Assembly: GCA_013365325.1 (NCBI GenBank)
Contig: JABVXV010000028.1
Location: 186,001-250,000 of the forward strand
From: Dipetalonema caudispina
Lineage: Eukaryota > Nematoda > Chromadorea > Rhabditida > Onchocercidae
Direction of reading: 5' to 3'
DNA: 64,000 nt
Part shown: piece after piece, positions 44,204-58,200 of the stretch
How the letters are laid out: every line of letters begins with the position of its first letter
How positions within the stretch are numbered: the stretch's first letter is position 1
The notes under the pieces: generated by a model
Databases searched by the model: none
What the model was told of the DNA's origin: nothing
What the model saw: the letters and a program-made list of their open reading frames with translations, nothing else
Position numbers and translations under genes: made by a program

Positions 44204-46022
44204 TGAAGATATTTTGAATAATATTTTGCATTGTTTTTTTTATTGGGTGTTTTAAAAATACTTGGATTTCTGAAGGTGCTCTTGCATCCAGTATTGATCG
44301 CTGAAGACTTACTTTGTTTTCTATTCTTGTTTAACTTGCTATACTCTTATATAATAACTTGATGTAATTCAGTGTCGTTTTTTTTTTGTCGCATATGGTA
44401 TATGATATAGGAAGAACGCACTGATTTGATGTAAGTAGTTTATTTCTACAGTTTATCGGTTAGAGTTTATATTCATTTCAATGACAAAATATAGAACGTT
44501 CAGTTTTTGAGAAGTAATACATGGATCTGCATCATCTGCATATAAACCGATCTTTTTGAGTTGATCTTGATTCGGCATGAAAAGAGATTCCGAAACACAG
44601 CCGGTTGAAATCTCATATGTAATTTGTTAACGGTAAGTACAGTTTGGATAATAGGAACACTTCCTTTACAAAGAGTATAATATCAAAACTGCTTGAATTC
44701 CTCAGTTCTATAAATTATCCAGAAGTAAAGATGAAGCGATATGATCCTTAGTAGCGTCAATGATATGAACTGTTCAATATTGTCTCCATTTCGTTTTTTA
44801 AAAAAAGGATCCGCACATAATCTTTTCAAAGAATGAAGTAAAGAAAGTTATATTAAGTTCGAGAATATTTTTAGCTAGTACTTTTCTGTAATATGATCCA
44901 AGAGCAAATAATTTCTGGTAGGAAATGATGGAGCGTTCCGAACTTCGGACGCTAATCATTTTCTTTGAGCAGACTTTGGATGTTTTTCACACATTTGCCT
45001 TTCCCTGCGGCACTACTTTGGATGTTGACTACTAAATTTAATGTCACGCTTTAAATTACTAAATTCACAGATTAGAAATTTCTGCCCATGTTTGACCTTA
45101 TTACCAAGATAGCAGCCAAAGAGCAACACTCAACAATGGGAATAACTTCTGACTTGAAATATGCAAAGAAGTTTAGCAATGAATCATTTGCATCATTTGT
45201 CTTCTATACTGTATTTCCCTGCAAATAACTTCATCAATCTAGAAAATAAAACTAAACGGTTTGTGGAACATTGTCAAACAGTTTTGACGAGAAGAAAGAT
45301 ATTGTTGGCTAACCTTTACGAACATTGGAACTGTATGCAACTGCAGCATCAATTGAATTTATGAGATTGCGTGAGGTTTATTGACCAAAAACAACATTCT
45401 ATAAAGTAGCAGTACGGCTGAGAAATTCAAAAAGCAGAAAAACGAAATTTCCTCTTTTTAATTCATAGTCGACAAAAATTTTAAAGTTACGGAGGATCAT
45501 CAATTAGTAAAGAACCACTAATTAGATCTCGAAACAAATACTGCAAAATGGTGCTTTCTTATTGCACCTGAATCACTGAAGGGATATTTGGTTATTATCG
45601 CTATTGAAATCGTAAAGAGTCGTGCTTATGCACATCGTTAATAGAAGTTCTAAATTTGTTACCTTTAAAATTACCGTAATATTACTGTTTAGGAAAGCGA
45701 ATATAGTATCAACAACAATTATGTTGAAAAGACTTATTGATCTTCGATGATTTTTTTTACCTAGAAAATTCGAAATGTATTTGTCCAGTTACAGCTATGA
45801 GAGAAATATTCGCAACGAAATTCGAATTTAGGTTGTTTTTGATTTCTCTCTTTCCTTCCTTTCTTTCAGTTAACTGCTCTGGCCTTCACGACGATACTTT
45901 TTAAATGGCGATTTCTGTGTTAATCTCAACTCCTGCTACAGATGCAAAAACAGACTTTTACTCATAATGTGAGCAAAGGTTAAATGTTTCATTTTTCAAA
46001 TTTATACTCAAATGCTACTATT
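44204..46022. other. Gap between the RagC/D and matrixin genes
   Basis: The 3' ends of the two flanking genes face each other across 1.8 kb of AT-rich sequence. I see no conserved coding exon. The plus-strand open frame at 45161-45364 has no splice or domain support. Presumably both 3' UTRs lie here. Confidence 0.5.
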
Positions 46023-47069
46023 TTACATATTTTGTCTTGCTTTGGAACTATACATAGAAGCGAAAAACACAAACGAACCATACAATGACTGTATTGCAAC
46101 AATATCGCAAGGATACAATTTAGGTACTGTTTCTTCGAAGCCATGATAATTCGATGTCATCAACGATTCGTCATTGTTATGTACAAGGCCTAATACATGA
46201 CCTACTTCATGTGCCATCACCCAATCTAAGTTTCTGCCATTAGGACCCCTTAAAGAGAATCATAATCATCGATATCTGGGATGTTTAATGAAGTAAGCTA
46301 TCAGCAAAATGTTGAGATTATGTTCTAGAAGGTAGATTACTAGATGAATTTAAAAATTTGCTAACTTTAGATATTAAAAGATTTTAGGTTTAAGCAAAGT
46401 ATTATTTTACTCACAACATTCAGTTTTCGGGTGGAACTTTCAATTTTAAAATCGAAGATTATGCTCGATATTTAGTTGAAAGGTCAATTGAAACAAACCA
46501 TGGTTCGCTATCATCGATGTGAATTTGTCCATGCCATATGAGGTCGTTTGGATAAAACGCATGCGCTAATTCATTGCCTTTTCCATCAAATGGATATTTA
46601 TCACCATGATAAAATGTTGTGAAAATTACCTCAATATTTGCTTTACCATGAGCCGATTCGATAAATCTAACATTAATGACATCCTCCCACAACTAAATAT
46701 ATATATCCTGATTAATGATAAGCTATAAATATCACACTTTGATAACGGTAATATTTAACTCTGGTATGAAAATACTAGAATTTCAAGCCATCAAATCTGC
46801 TATTTCACAAATATCTTTTTTCCGCTCTAGCCAGTTTTATTAAACTTGAACTGAATTTTCTATCTATCTGATGTTAATAGTGAAGAAAATGTTCAACTGA
46901 TTGAATCTTTTTATAACTGAATTTACCTTAATAGCTTTACGTAAAGCGTTCTCGACATATTGTCGAAATTTCACTTCATCCATACTTTGATGCAATTCCT
47001 TACGTGGATATTGAGCAATGCGATAATGAATAATTTTACCTTGTAAACGACCATAATATGTAGCTTTTT
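46023..47069 (-). CDS. Matrixin (M10A) metalloproteinase catalytic domain, 5' end not found
   Basis: Three exons (46927-47069, 46499-46692, 46023-46248) join in phase to about 187 residues that match the matrix metalloproteinase catalytic domain. Seen: YGRLQGKIIHYRIAQYP (N-terminal strand), LWEDVINVRFIE, structural zinc/calcium region HGDKYPFDGKGNELAHAF and HIDD, active site HEVGHVLGLVH (three zinc-binding His and the catalytic Glu), and Met-turn SLMTSNY. These enzymes cleave extracellular matrix proteins. After the IQSLYG end of the domain only about 17 unrelated residues follow, so there is no hemopexin domain; some animal MMPs, such as human MMP7, are likewise minimal. The first exon begins mid-codon after an acceptor, so the signal peptide and pro-domain must lie upstream. 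I could not find the cysteine-switch motif. Confidence 0.88.
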
Positions 47070-49203
47070 CTAATAATTAAAAATTTTAAACATTCAAATC
47101 TAAAAAAATGTCAAAACTCATTGGAGTAAAAAATGTTAGGTTGCAAAAAATTATTTAAATAAAAGCATGCACATGTATCACATATACCTGATATTACCAG
47201 GAAAGTAATTTTTGTGCAATATATATATATGTTATATGCAACATTCATGCTTTATGCTACCTGATATTCATTTCTATATTTAAAATATTTTCTATTTTTG
47301 TAGTCTCATGTTTTTGGATGGTATAAGAGAAGAATGTAAATATTTTTTCACTTTTTTTTCAAATCATTGTATATCTACGCTGCTGGAAACAAGGACGATA
47401 ACCCAATAATGCCAGATCACACGAACAAAATCTTAGTAGACTAATTAAGGAAGACTCTCTGCTTATTTCTAAGTAATTATAATGAACGACTTCAAGCGGA
47501 TCTCAATTGCCATCGTTTACAAATGAAATGCTTGTAATTAATAGCTATTTATAATTAATTACAGCTTCTCAAGTCCAAGCGAAAGGAATTGAGGAGGATT
47601 TTGTGATGTTAATGTCTAACGGTATTTCGGTTGATTTCTTGTTTATCTTGCAAATTATTTGTTTTGTCGCAGAATTATGTCACACATGATGAATTATAGA
47701 TTTAAAGCCCATTTTAATACAAAATATGCTTCCCAGACAGTTAGCTGATTATCGGAATTATTTTAGGTTTAAACGAAAAAAATGCCAATTAGTTTTAAGT
47801 ATAATTAAATGAGCATAGCAGTTGTGAGTACCAGGAATAGTCGATGTTATCATCCCTGTTCGGCAAAGAGGTGAAGAGAAGAGCGGTTGGAGGTAAATGA
47901 GTTGTAGCAAAGAGAACAAAAATGATGACATATCTAACTTAAATGAATACTTTCATTTCTTCAGCCATGATTGCTTTAATTCTTGCTAATTATTTTCGCG
48001 TAATACGATTCCCTGCAAGATTAAGAGTTCTCATGATATTTTAAGATTTGAATTTTCTCACTTCCACTATTCATTATTACTACTCCCAAATCATTATAGC
48101 TCATTTCCAATTATACCAATTAAAGACTTCTCTATTAATTGAAAAAGTAAACTATCATATTGGAACTGCAACCATATCAGAACAGGTCTATAGAACATTA
48201 CTTTTTGATAAAGAAATTATTGTTTTCTAACATTCCTACAAAATAATAAAAACCGACGTGCCCAATTAAGAGCAAATGAATGTATGTGCGCAAAATGATG
48301 AACTGTGTTTTGATTGAAATGTTAAACATAAAAGCAATTGAAAAATAACAACTTCGTCACTCCCACATCAACAACCGTTTCCTTTTTTCGTAATACAAAA
48401 AGATTGTTTATACATTTGATGTTTTTGAACTCTTAATTACAGCTTCCAACAACTGCTAGATGCTTATTCAAGAACACTATCTCATGTTTTTATTACAGAC
48501 AATATGGACTTTCATTTGGATTATAATGTTTCATTCAATAATTTTTGTTGACAAAATACTTTGTCTTATTCAAAAATTTAAAAGCTTTTATAATTATCCA
48601 GAGTAAATAAGTTATAAAACTGCACAACGTCACAATAAATAGACGTATTTGATTTTACAATTAGTTATTTGATAATTCGTAGTTACTTATTTCCAGAATA
48701 ACGACAATAACGAAAATAAGGTTGACATAACATATAAAATCGAAAATCAGAAATAACATGCCCTCTCTTTGTAGTAAAATTATTCTGCGCAACAAAATGT
48801 GAAAAACTAGATGTTCGTCAACTTCTAACTTTTAAAACGTTAGTATTGTAGGATATATTTTCAAATGATTAAAATTCAGCTGATATTTTGAGGGCCATAT
48901 GGTCTAACAAAATATTCATCTAATACTGTAACAAAAAAGAGATTTATTGTTTCTCTTCACCTTATCCCAATTCCTATAAAACTCTGTGGAAAATTGGCAG
49001 AATTTTGTATTTCTAAAAAATAATGAGCATAAAAAACAGTAAATTAAAAGCAATCATAAAATAGGTAAAGGAGAACTTAATTCAGAAAGAATTGCTTTAT
49101 TTTTATATATTGTCAGGTAAATAAGTCACAAATCTGCATTTTTCCTAAAAAGCAGCCTTCTTTCCAGCTGAGGTTTTAAATCCTCATTCTCTGAAACAAT
49201 ATT
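47070..49203. other. Gap upstream of the matrixin exons
   Basis: Expected to contain the missing signal-peptide and pro-domain exons of the matrixin on the minus strand, and the 3' UTR of the TSC1 gene. I searched by eye for a PRCGxPD-like cysteine switch and a signal peptide and found neither. The block at about 47860-47930 is less AT-rich and has an acceptor-like pyrimidine run on the minus strand, but no convincing frame. Confidence 0.4.
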
Positions 49204-52200
49204 TCAAGAAGAAAGCGACAAAATTCCACTCTTGGGATCATTCTTGGATAATGATACCACGGTATCACCATCGCGCACATATAAATCGCTACTATCTTTA
49301 TCATTTTCATTTTCTTCATCGAATAATTCGGATGGAAAAAAACTTCCCCTGCAATAATATAAGTGGAAAAGATGAAAATTATTATTTTCAATTAAATTCC
49401 ATCTAAAAAGGCATAGAGAACAAGATAAAATCACAACCAAATGTCTAAAACTTACTGTGAACTGCCGCTCGAAAAATACATTTCGCTGAGAGAACTTCTT
49501 GGAAACAACATCTGCGGTTCGATGCTTACCATTCTTTCGGAACTTGGTAATGCTACGATCTCCTAAACTTATAAAACCCTTCAGAATTCCAAATTTACAT
49601 ATATAAGTTACAACAAAAACTTCCTTATTAGAAATGAGGTAAAAAGACCGGGCAATCCACATTCCATTTTTTTCAAAAACGTGAGATTACCTCAATTCTC
49701 GCATATAGATCGAGAATATGTGACTGCTGTTTCTGACAAACAGACAGAAGAGATAGATATTTGTGCTGCGCCGCCTCACACTGTTGAGAATGTAACTGTT
49801 TCGAAAAATAATTTGATAAGATATGGAATTGAAATTGATTATTTAAATTATTATCTAAGAAAATAGCTTATTTACGATTAAGCACAATTATAATTTTAAC
49901 GACAATCATTTTGGTGAATGATTGCCGTTCAAAAACCAATGAAGAATCCAAAACTTCTGTGCTTCCTTATAACTACTTTGCAAGAAAAAAAAGTGATATA
50001 CTACTTCTAAGAATGAACAAGATGTGAGGTTGTTTAAAATTAAAAAAAAAAAAGAAAAAACCCTTTTGGCTCTTTCAAAGAGAGCGCTGAATTCAGTGCA
50101 GCTCCTCCTCTCAATCATTAACTCATCTTCGAACTTTCGCGCTTTGGCCCTTGCAGATTCCTTTGCTCTTTCTTCGTTCACTAATAAACTCTTCAGTCGG
50201 ACTACCTGCAAAAGTAATGCTTACCAACTTTCGAAATCATGGATATTGAAGTTCATGTAAATATATGGAAGTGAATTTCATAAGAAATTGTCAATGGATT
50301 CAGCATAACATATTGGCATATCTTGAATCTTGGAACTGCATGAGAAATTTTAAATATAGAATGCGACGTACCTCAGCTATCACCTGCGAAGTGTCAAGTT
50401 CCATCGATCTAATCCGTGACTTTGACCTAGAACTTTCCTCTTCCAATCGTTTTCGAAGCTAGAAATAAGCAAAATCACTAATCGCATTGCAATGCTTTAA
50501 TCCGTAGTTAACGGAATCAAAATTGAAACATGTTAAAATCAGTCCAACAATTTCAATCATCTACCACAATCAATCGCTAACGGCTTTGTCAAAATCGATT
50601 CAGTGAACCAAAAAAACTTTTCCCATTTAGCTGTAATAAAGCCCGTTTTTTGGGACTTGAAATTCTACAAACAAGGAATAAAAGGAAATAAGAAGGACCA
50701 GCGAGACTTCATCTCTGAGCTGTTGATTAATTTGATGAGCACTTCTGAGTTCCATTTTCAAAGTTTCAATTCCTTCCAGTTTTGATTCGGCAAACAATAA
50801 CTTCATTTCCATGTCCTCAGATCTTCAAATATAATGAGTGAAAATTTTCAAATCAAGAACTATAATCGCATCTGTTATCAGTAAGTTTCTTCTTATACCG
50901 CTCTATAGTTTTCTAAATCTGCATTTAAACAGCAAAAAATTGGACGAAATATAAATAGATTATAGCGCAATAACTTTTTAAAGTCTACGTGTCAAAGGCA
51001 CTTCATTTTTTAGGGGATAACAAAAGCTGGTGATATTAAACCATTCAAAAATAGCAAATACGAAATAAAAAATGTTTTGAAGTCAAAACTTTCTCCCTCT
51101 TTATATATATATATATAATAAGGCAAGTTGGATGGCGTAAGATTTGAATTCGTAATATCGAACTTTTGTTTTTAACATCAATTTTTTTCAAATAGTTACG
51201 ATTGACATGATGAGCGCAAGCAAGCATCTAATAATCATGCATTCATTTCCTTTTATTTGAATAATAAATAGATTTAAATGGAACCCGAGTATAAAGGTTC
51301 AAATTGTGCACATATTTATTTGGAAGACTCAGGGGAAACGAGGGTTGCAAAAAAAGATCAGATAATAACAGGAGATAATAATCGTAATTTGGTTGAGCAG
51401 ATTATTATAAACTTAGGAATTTCTTTATAATCCCTTAAAAAGTAGGTAGAAAGATTAACTAAAGCACCGAAAAAAGATAAACTTTAAAAGTAATTTTTTT
51501 TAGTCTGAACCTTTAAGAAAGCTAAAAAGATTTAAAATAGCTTATGAATTACTACTCCAGTTTGAATGCGAAATTAATGACTAATCATCTTCACAAGGTA
51601 GGATTTGAGTTTGCTGATAAAAATTGGAAATTTGCTAATTTTTATAATTCTTATCAAGAAAGAAAGTCACACCTCCTTTTGTACATCTCCAATTCAACTT
51701 GACGATGATTGTTGCTTTCAGTCATAGATTTCATTTTTAGTTTCAAATTCGTCAGAACAGCCAGATAATGGTCTGCTTCCTTAATAAAGCTTTTCACGAC
51801 TATATCCAGAGATTGAAATGAAATGGAAGTCAAAGTAAATTGCAGTAAAATATAGAAATAAAAGAAAAAGAACTCAAAGATTTAACTTTTTGAAAAACAT
51901 ATCTAGTAAATTATTAGCTTACATTGCGATAAGTTTTTATCTTTTCACAATAACTCTTTTCAATCTCCCCTCGTTTTAACCGCTCCAAGTTACCTCGCTT
52001 CCGAAGATCTGTTAAAGCATTTATCAACTGTTCTCTTTCCTGAAAATATAGCTATCAAAAAATTAAGAACTGTAAATATGATAAAAAAGAAACGAATCAA
52101 TTAAAAAAAATGAAGGAAGATAACAGTATACCTATACTTCACTTCTTAGATTTGCCGAAATAATCTATTTTGCGATTCTTTTACCATTAACAATACAGAA

Positions 52201-55200
52201 TTGTTCAATAAATATCACGAAAACTTACAACTTGTGCATTGTGAAGAGCCATATTGAGTGATATTTTTTCTGATTCTAATGATTTCTGTTGTTTTAGACG
52301 ACCTGAAAAGATTTAGAAGAATAATTTGTTTCGGAGTCTCTTAATCGTCAATCCCATGAAAACTTTCAGCTTCCCAAAACCTTAAGATTATGTCATAATG
52401 ACTTTAAAATTAGATATAAAAAACCTCCCAAGTTTTAAAAATTGAACTCAAAACATGGAATCTTCAAAATATGTTGCACTTGATGATTTTCAAATTCTAT
52501 TGCCCGATGAAAGTTTAATTAATACTTCATTTTCCTCACCAAAAAGCCGACGATTTCGTTCAGCATGAAGCAATCTTCCACAACGTTCGTATAATAAATG
52601 CTGATTAACAAGTTCCAGACGGGCAGTGAGCACTTTTATCTGAGAACAAGAGGCTTTTAATTATATTCAAACGGCTATATAGGATGTATTATGAGAATCC
52701 CTACTATTAGTAGAAGACCTCTATAGACGCATTTTCACGAAATCAACGTAAATTTGCATTATAATGATAATTGAAATAAACTGTCCTTTGCACTTTCCAT
52801 TTCCGTGAAGTTATTGATTGAAAAGAAAAAGAACAAACTTGAATTTCAGCCGAAAGGCCTTTAAGTTGTTCGGACATATCATCATAAATTGTTGCTGGCA
52901 GTCGATCAGCTAAACCAAGCTGTTTCAAGCACGTATGATAATCAGCACTTGCTTCCATGTAATTTTGACGTGTGCGTTCATGCTCATTTTTTAATTCCTC
53001 ATTCAGGTTTTCTTCATCTAAAAAACTTTTTATATATCATAATCATTAAAACCTAGGACAGTAAGTTATCCTGAAAGCATTTAATAAGCCGTGGTCATAG
53101 AAATTTGATGCAAAACCTTGTTTATTTGATTAGCTTTCCAGACCGGTCGAAAATTTTCAAATTTTGAATCCACAACAAACTTTACTTTATTCCGGTAACT
53201 TTTTCATAATTTAAGCAGAAAGAAAAAAACTGGAACCAGTCTCATAATTGACAATGCTACACATTTGGAAAGAATTAAATTAACCAAATAAGACTAAAAG
53301 TTGAACAAACTACCGACGATAGAAGCTTCCATAAATTAATTGTAAGCTGTCTGACTTGATTACCATCACTTTGTTATAGGAATCTGTTTTTTAATGATAA
53401 TCTACGATAATGGTAGTAAAATGTTATTAAAAAAATTTGCTTCATAAAAAGTTGAAATGCTTTAATAATGAATAAAATTTGAACAAACTAACCAATTAGG
53501 GAAAAAGGAAGAGCTTGCAGGAACGGAAGATACGGACATTTTTGAGCAATTAATTCTTCAATATCTTCAACAGAGAGCTCCGTATTTCTGGCAGTCATGA
53601 ACTGTCTTTTCTTCAAATCATTCAAACTGCATGTTTTTTCTTTATCGCCCAATTCCGAAGCATGTAGCAGATCAGGATAGGAAAAAGCATGAAATCTGAA
53701 GAATGAAAGTAGACTTGAGAAGCTTGTTTAAAGTTAATGGCTACAAAATTGTTATAATTCACGGTATGAATATTTGTTAGACCTGTTTAACAAACAAATC
53801 AAAACTAACAGTTGCGCTTGCGAGGAGTTTCCCTGACGACCAAGGAAATGGATGACTTCACTTTTTTTATGACAACACCCACTTATGAATCGTTGACGAT
53901 TGACTTTTCGAAAAAATGAAGTCACCGAAAAGCGATTCGCGCTGTCATTCGAAATGCTTCCACTCGGTTCCTCGGCTTCATTCACTTTAAACTCTTTAAT
54001 CTAGAATTATGATATCTCTGATTAAGCAGAACGAAAAGCATTAAATTTGCCGTAGTATCAACTTCCGCATTAGTACTTACTTAAATTTCAAGATCATAAC
54101 TCGTCATCAAGCATATTGCGTGAAGCACTTAAGATACTGGATATCCTTACTTTAATATACTTTACTTTGGTATTGCAGTTTACTGTCTGGAACAATTCAG
54201 TTTAGCCTAGAAGACTCTACTAGTCTTCAGTTTCTTATTGTGAAGGAAATATAGAACCTTTCGAAAACGAATAGTTTCTGTATTATCATCAGTACCGGTA
54301 CCCTGCTGAAAGCTTTTGATAACGCCTGAACTTGTTGCACTGTTCACTGATGAGAAAATTTCAACTTCATGATTTCTAAAGGTATCCGGAGGAGCAAATG
54401 CTTCAGACTGTGGCTGATGTATGTTTTCCAGTGGTACAATTGTTGCAGGAGTATTTGCAAATGAATCATCTGAAGGTTGTACTGATGAAAATGGGATGGA
54501 GGGTGAACAAATTTCTCGAGCATCCACACCCTCTTCGATATGTCCGGCCTATAATTAAATCTTACAGAATCTCATTAAATGTTGACGACTGGCGTCAAAG
54601 ATTTTCGAAATTTCTGAAGAAAAATATGTGGAACCTTATCATCAATTACAGAAAAGACAACTTCAAAAAGCTGAAGTAACCGGAAAGAACAAAAGCTATG
54701 GAAACCTCATCACTGCGTTTCTGAATATCTTCACGTACAAAAATTTCTTCAATTGGTTCACCGCTTATTGTGCCATCTCTTGTTGTAACCAAAAGTGTTC
54801 TAGGGAGTGGTAAACTATGAATCACCGGCTCATCCGATAAAGTTCGTGACTTCTGGAATTAGTAATACATGTTATTAGTGCATTACTTGTAAGTATTCAC
54901 TACTAAAATTATATGTTATTCTTTCGTTAAGGAATCCAGCTTCCTTTATCTATTGAGCAGCTCAAATCAAAGCTTTCAAAAAAGAAATCATAGTAGATTA
55001 AAAATAAAAAAGGTGGAAAAATTTACACGTCTTCGAATAAAATCATTAAACTTCTGCGTTAATGAGGATCGTCTTATGTGCTTTGAGTCTGCTGCACCGG
55101 CTGTTGCTCGTCGTGTACCTGATTCTTTATATGAAAAATAAATGAATTCCCAAAGAATTCATAAAAAGTAATGATAAGAATCCAGAAAAATATTTTATTG

Positions 55201-58200
55201 CAAAATCACAAACGAATAGAAAATGTATGTTTTTTTTACGGTCATAAAGATCAAAAAACTCAGAGAATAAAGTGCTTACCTGTGGAAAAACTAATGATTA
55301 TATCTGAGACACGGTTATCTAATGAGCCGGATCTTGACTCCGTAAGAATATCCGAATCACTTTTTCCACATTCTAGCCATGCATCGTCTTCATTCCAATG
55401 ATCCAAGGATGTACCCAACGAGTCTGAGAATAAATTTGACATTTATGACGACATTTTGTCAAACTATTTGCTGTTTTTCTCATAGAATGTACTGTTATCA
55501 TGAAACATGTTGATTAAATTCATGTAAATCCACAAAATAAAGTGAACTAATCATAAAGTGACAAGAAAAAGAATCAATAAAGTAAACACGATAATAAATA
55601 TGAATAACTGCTATCTAATTTTAGACTGATTTTTATAATTTCTGAGGAATGAAATAAAGTTTCCATCTTGAGCGGTAAATAGGGTCACAGATTCAAAGAT
55701 TATAATGGACAGCAAAATGCTGGTAATCGGACCATGTAAAACTGGTCGTAACAAAAATAGAAATACGGCTGAGTTTCAATTTAACAAATTAACTGGATGA
55801 TGATGAATCTGTTTGTGTTGGGAATAAATCATTCAGATCTGGCCGTTGCGATACATAGGACATTGTTGAACTTGATGTCTCCAACGTGTGATTCGAGGAG
55901 ATTAATTTACCAACTGAAAGATAGAAATGTTTCAAATGAATAAAATTAAGTCCACCATAATTCTGAAAAAAATACTTGAAGTTTGAAGGAACGAAACAGA
56001 AAATGTCAAATTCAATAGTGTTAGGTACTTTCAGATTCATTACTTAAAGTATTAAGCAGAAAAAATTAAAGTATAAAGCAGAAAACGTAATCTCTCGTGA
56101 TAAAACAAGGATCTTCTAAATAAGGGAACCTTTAACAACTGCTGGTAAGACCGGCCGTACAAGCACATGTCGACAATCAGCTAAAAAGTCGTGGGCTTCA
56201 CGTTGATTCCAACGATTTCGATCTAACTCCTAAAAATTTGAATATATTTTGAAGTGCTTTTATGATTAATGATAATACGACGATATTGACAACACTGACC
56301 ACCCTGAAAACATGGAACAATAGAAACGGCGCGTAATGGAGACCACTGGGAACTTACTGGAGACCACTGGGAACAAGCAGCAGGGATGAAGATATTTTAT
56401 ATCAAATTGAGAGAGAAAATTTAGTCCTAAAATTAAGAATACTATAAGAAGTAATGACTGATATAACAAGCTGAGAAGAATTGAACTATTTTCTTGGGCC
56501 AATAATAATTTAATATCAGTTGTCCAATGTCGCTATTGCGTAAGGGACTTGCTCTTTGAATAAAAATATTCACCTGTTCAACGGTAGTGCTTAATATGTT
56601 CGGATGAAATTTTACAGCACAAAACAATGCTTTGAGTACATGTATTGCTCGACTATCCGCAACATTTATATGATTTCTGGAAAAAAACTAAGAACTCTTA
56701 GTAAAAAAAACGCCTTGAATGTTATAATTAAAAATGTATTCTATATCTAAAACTTGACACTACTTTGGATTCATTTTATTGCGTTTTCAAGCCTTGACGT
56801 TCACTTCAAAAAAAAAAAAAAAATTTTCGTTGTTAACAAATAACTTCAAAAAAGGCCACAGCAAAGATAATATGTTAACAGAGATCGACAACAAAAATTA
56901 CTTATTATAAAACTCATTCAGACCATGCCTACCTCAAGTACTCCACTAAAGTTGCAGGATAAATCCCATATAAAACGATAAAATACTGGATTACTGCACT
57001 ATACAGATGTGACACGTATATTCCTTCAATAATATCCGCTTTCTGTTGATCAAATAATTTCTTGAAGTTATAAAGCATATTACAGGCCACAATTAGTAGA
57101 CGAAATAAGTTTAGTAATGTTGATTTTTTTGGAGCAGCAAAGTGCGGAAGCAATGAGGATACAAGAAGGATCGCAGATACGACCACAACAATATTCTCGG
57201 ATGGCTATAAGAGTAATTTTAATTGACTTTAATCTTACAGGTCGTAAGTAACCTGAAGTTGTTAAATATTACATGGACATACATCTGCTTATTATTTTAC
57301 TTGTCAAATTCTGGGCTGCAACAATAATAATTTGAACTTCTAGTTATCAAGTACTCTTTGTTATTTATATTATTAAAGTCGTTTTTTGAAATATAGGCCG
57401 CTGAGACTCATAAACAATTCAGATTTGAAAGTCCTCTTCACAATTCTAACATATCGAAACGCAGTCGCAACTATACTTAAAATCTTACATCGTATACTTC
57501 AAGACAGCTCTTCGGTACATTTCTGGTATTTAATAGAAAGAAGCCGATGAACAAACTGACCCGAATAAATTTCAAGATATGATCAAAAAGTGGATGCTCA
57601 GCAAGCTTTGGTAACCAACTTGGGGTTTTTTGTATTAATTGTCCGAGAAGGGTAAGCATAGCTAGCGTATTTTTGGCCAGAAAATCCTGAATTCTGTTGC
57701 ACAATTCCTGCAATGATTTTATTGCTGCCAAAATCTTAGTTTACAAATATGCAGAAAGATGCATAACTCGTATGCTCGCTTAATTCCTCCCATCAATTTT
57801 CTAATTCGAGTCACACTGAAAAAATGAAACTTGCCGTATCATAAGGCTCCTTAATATTGCAAAGTAATTCCACTGCCACAGGCGATCGATTTTGCATATA
57901 GCAAGTTACCAGTTGACTGATACCTTCTCCTGCAACAGTGATAAAATCATAGTGTTTTTTACCCCCAATCAAACCTGACTTTGATATACATGGCGTATAA
58001 TGCTCTGGATATTTTTTGCAGAAAATTTTTTAAGATATAGCAAACAAAACAAACAGTGAGAAAAATAAATCCCCAAGAATAATTCGATCTGAACAATTCT
58101 TCATAAAATCATTAAACAAGCCAAATCACTACTGAATCCGTTTGCTTTATGCATAAGCTAAACACATCATTCATTTACAGGTCTAATGTTTTTCACCTGT

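Noticed and set aside
45161..45364. Plus-strand 67-codon frame between the Rag and matrixin genes
   Set aside because: No splice context, no domain and ordinary AT-rich composition; likely chance.
54398..55401. Plus-strand open frames in this interval
   Set aside because: They mirror minus-strand exons and introns of TSC1 whose phases join; they show no domain of their own.
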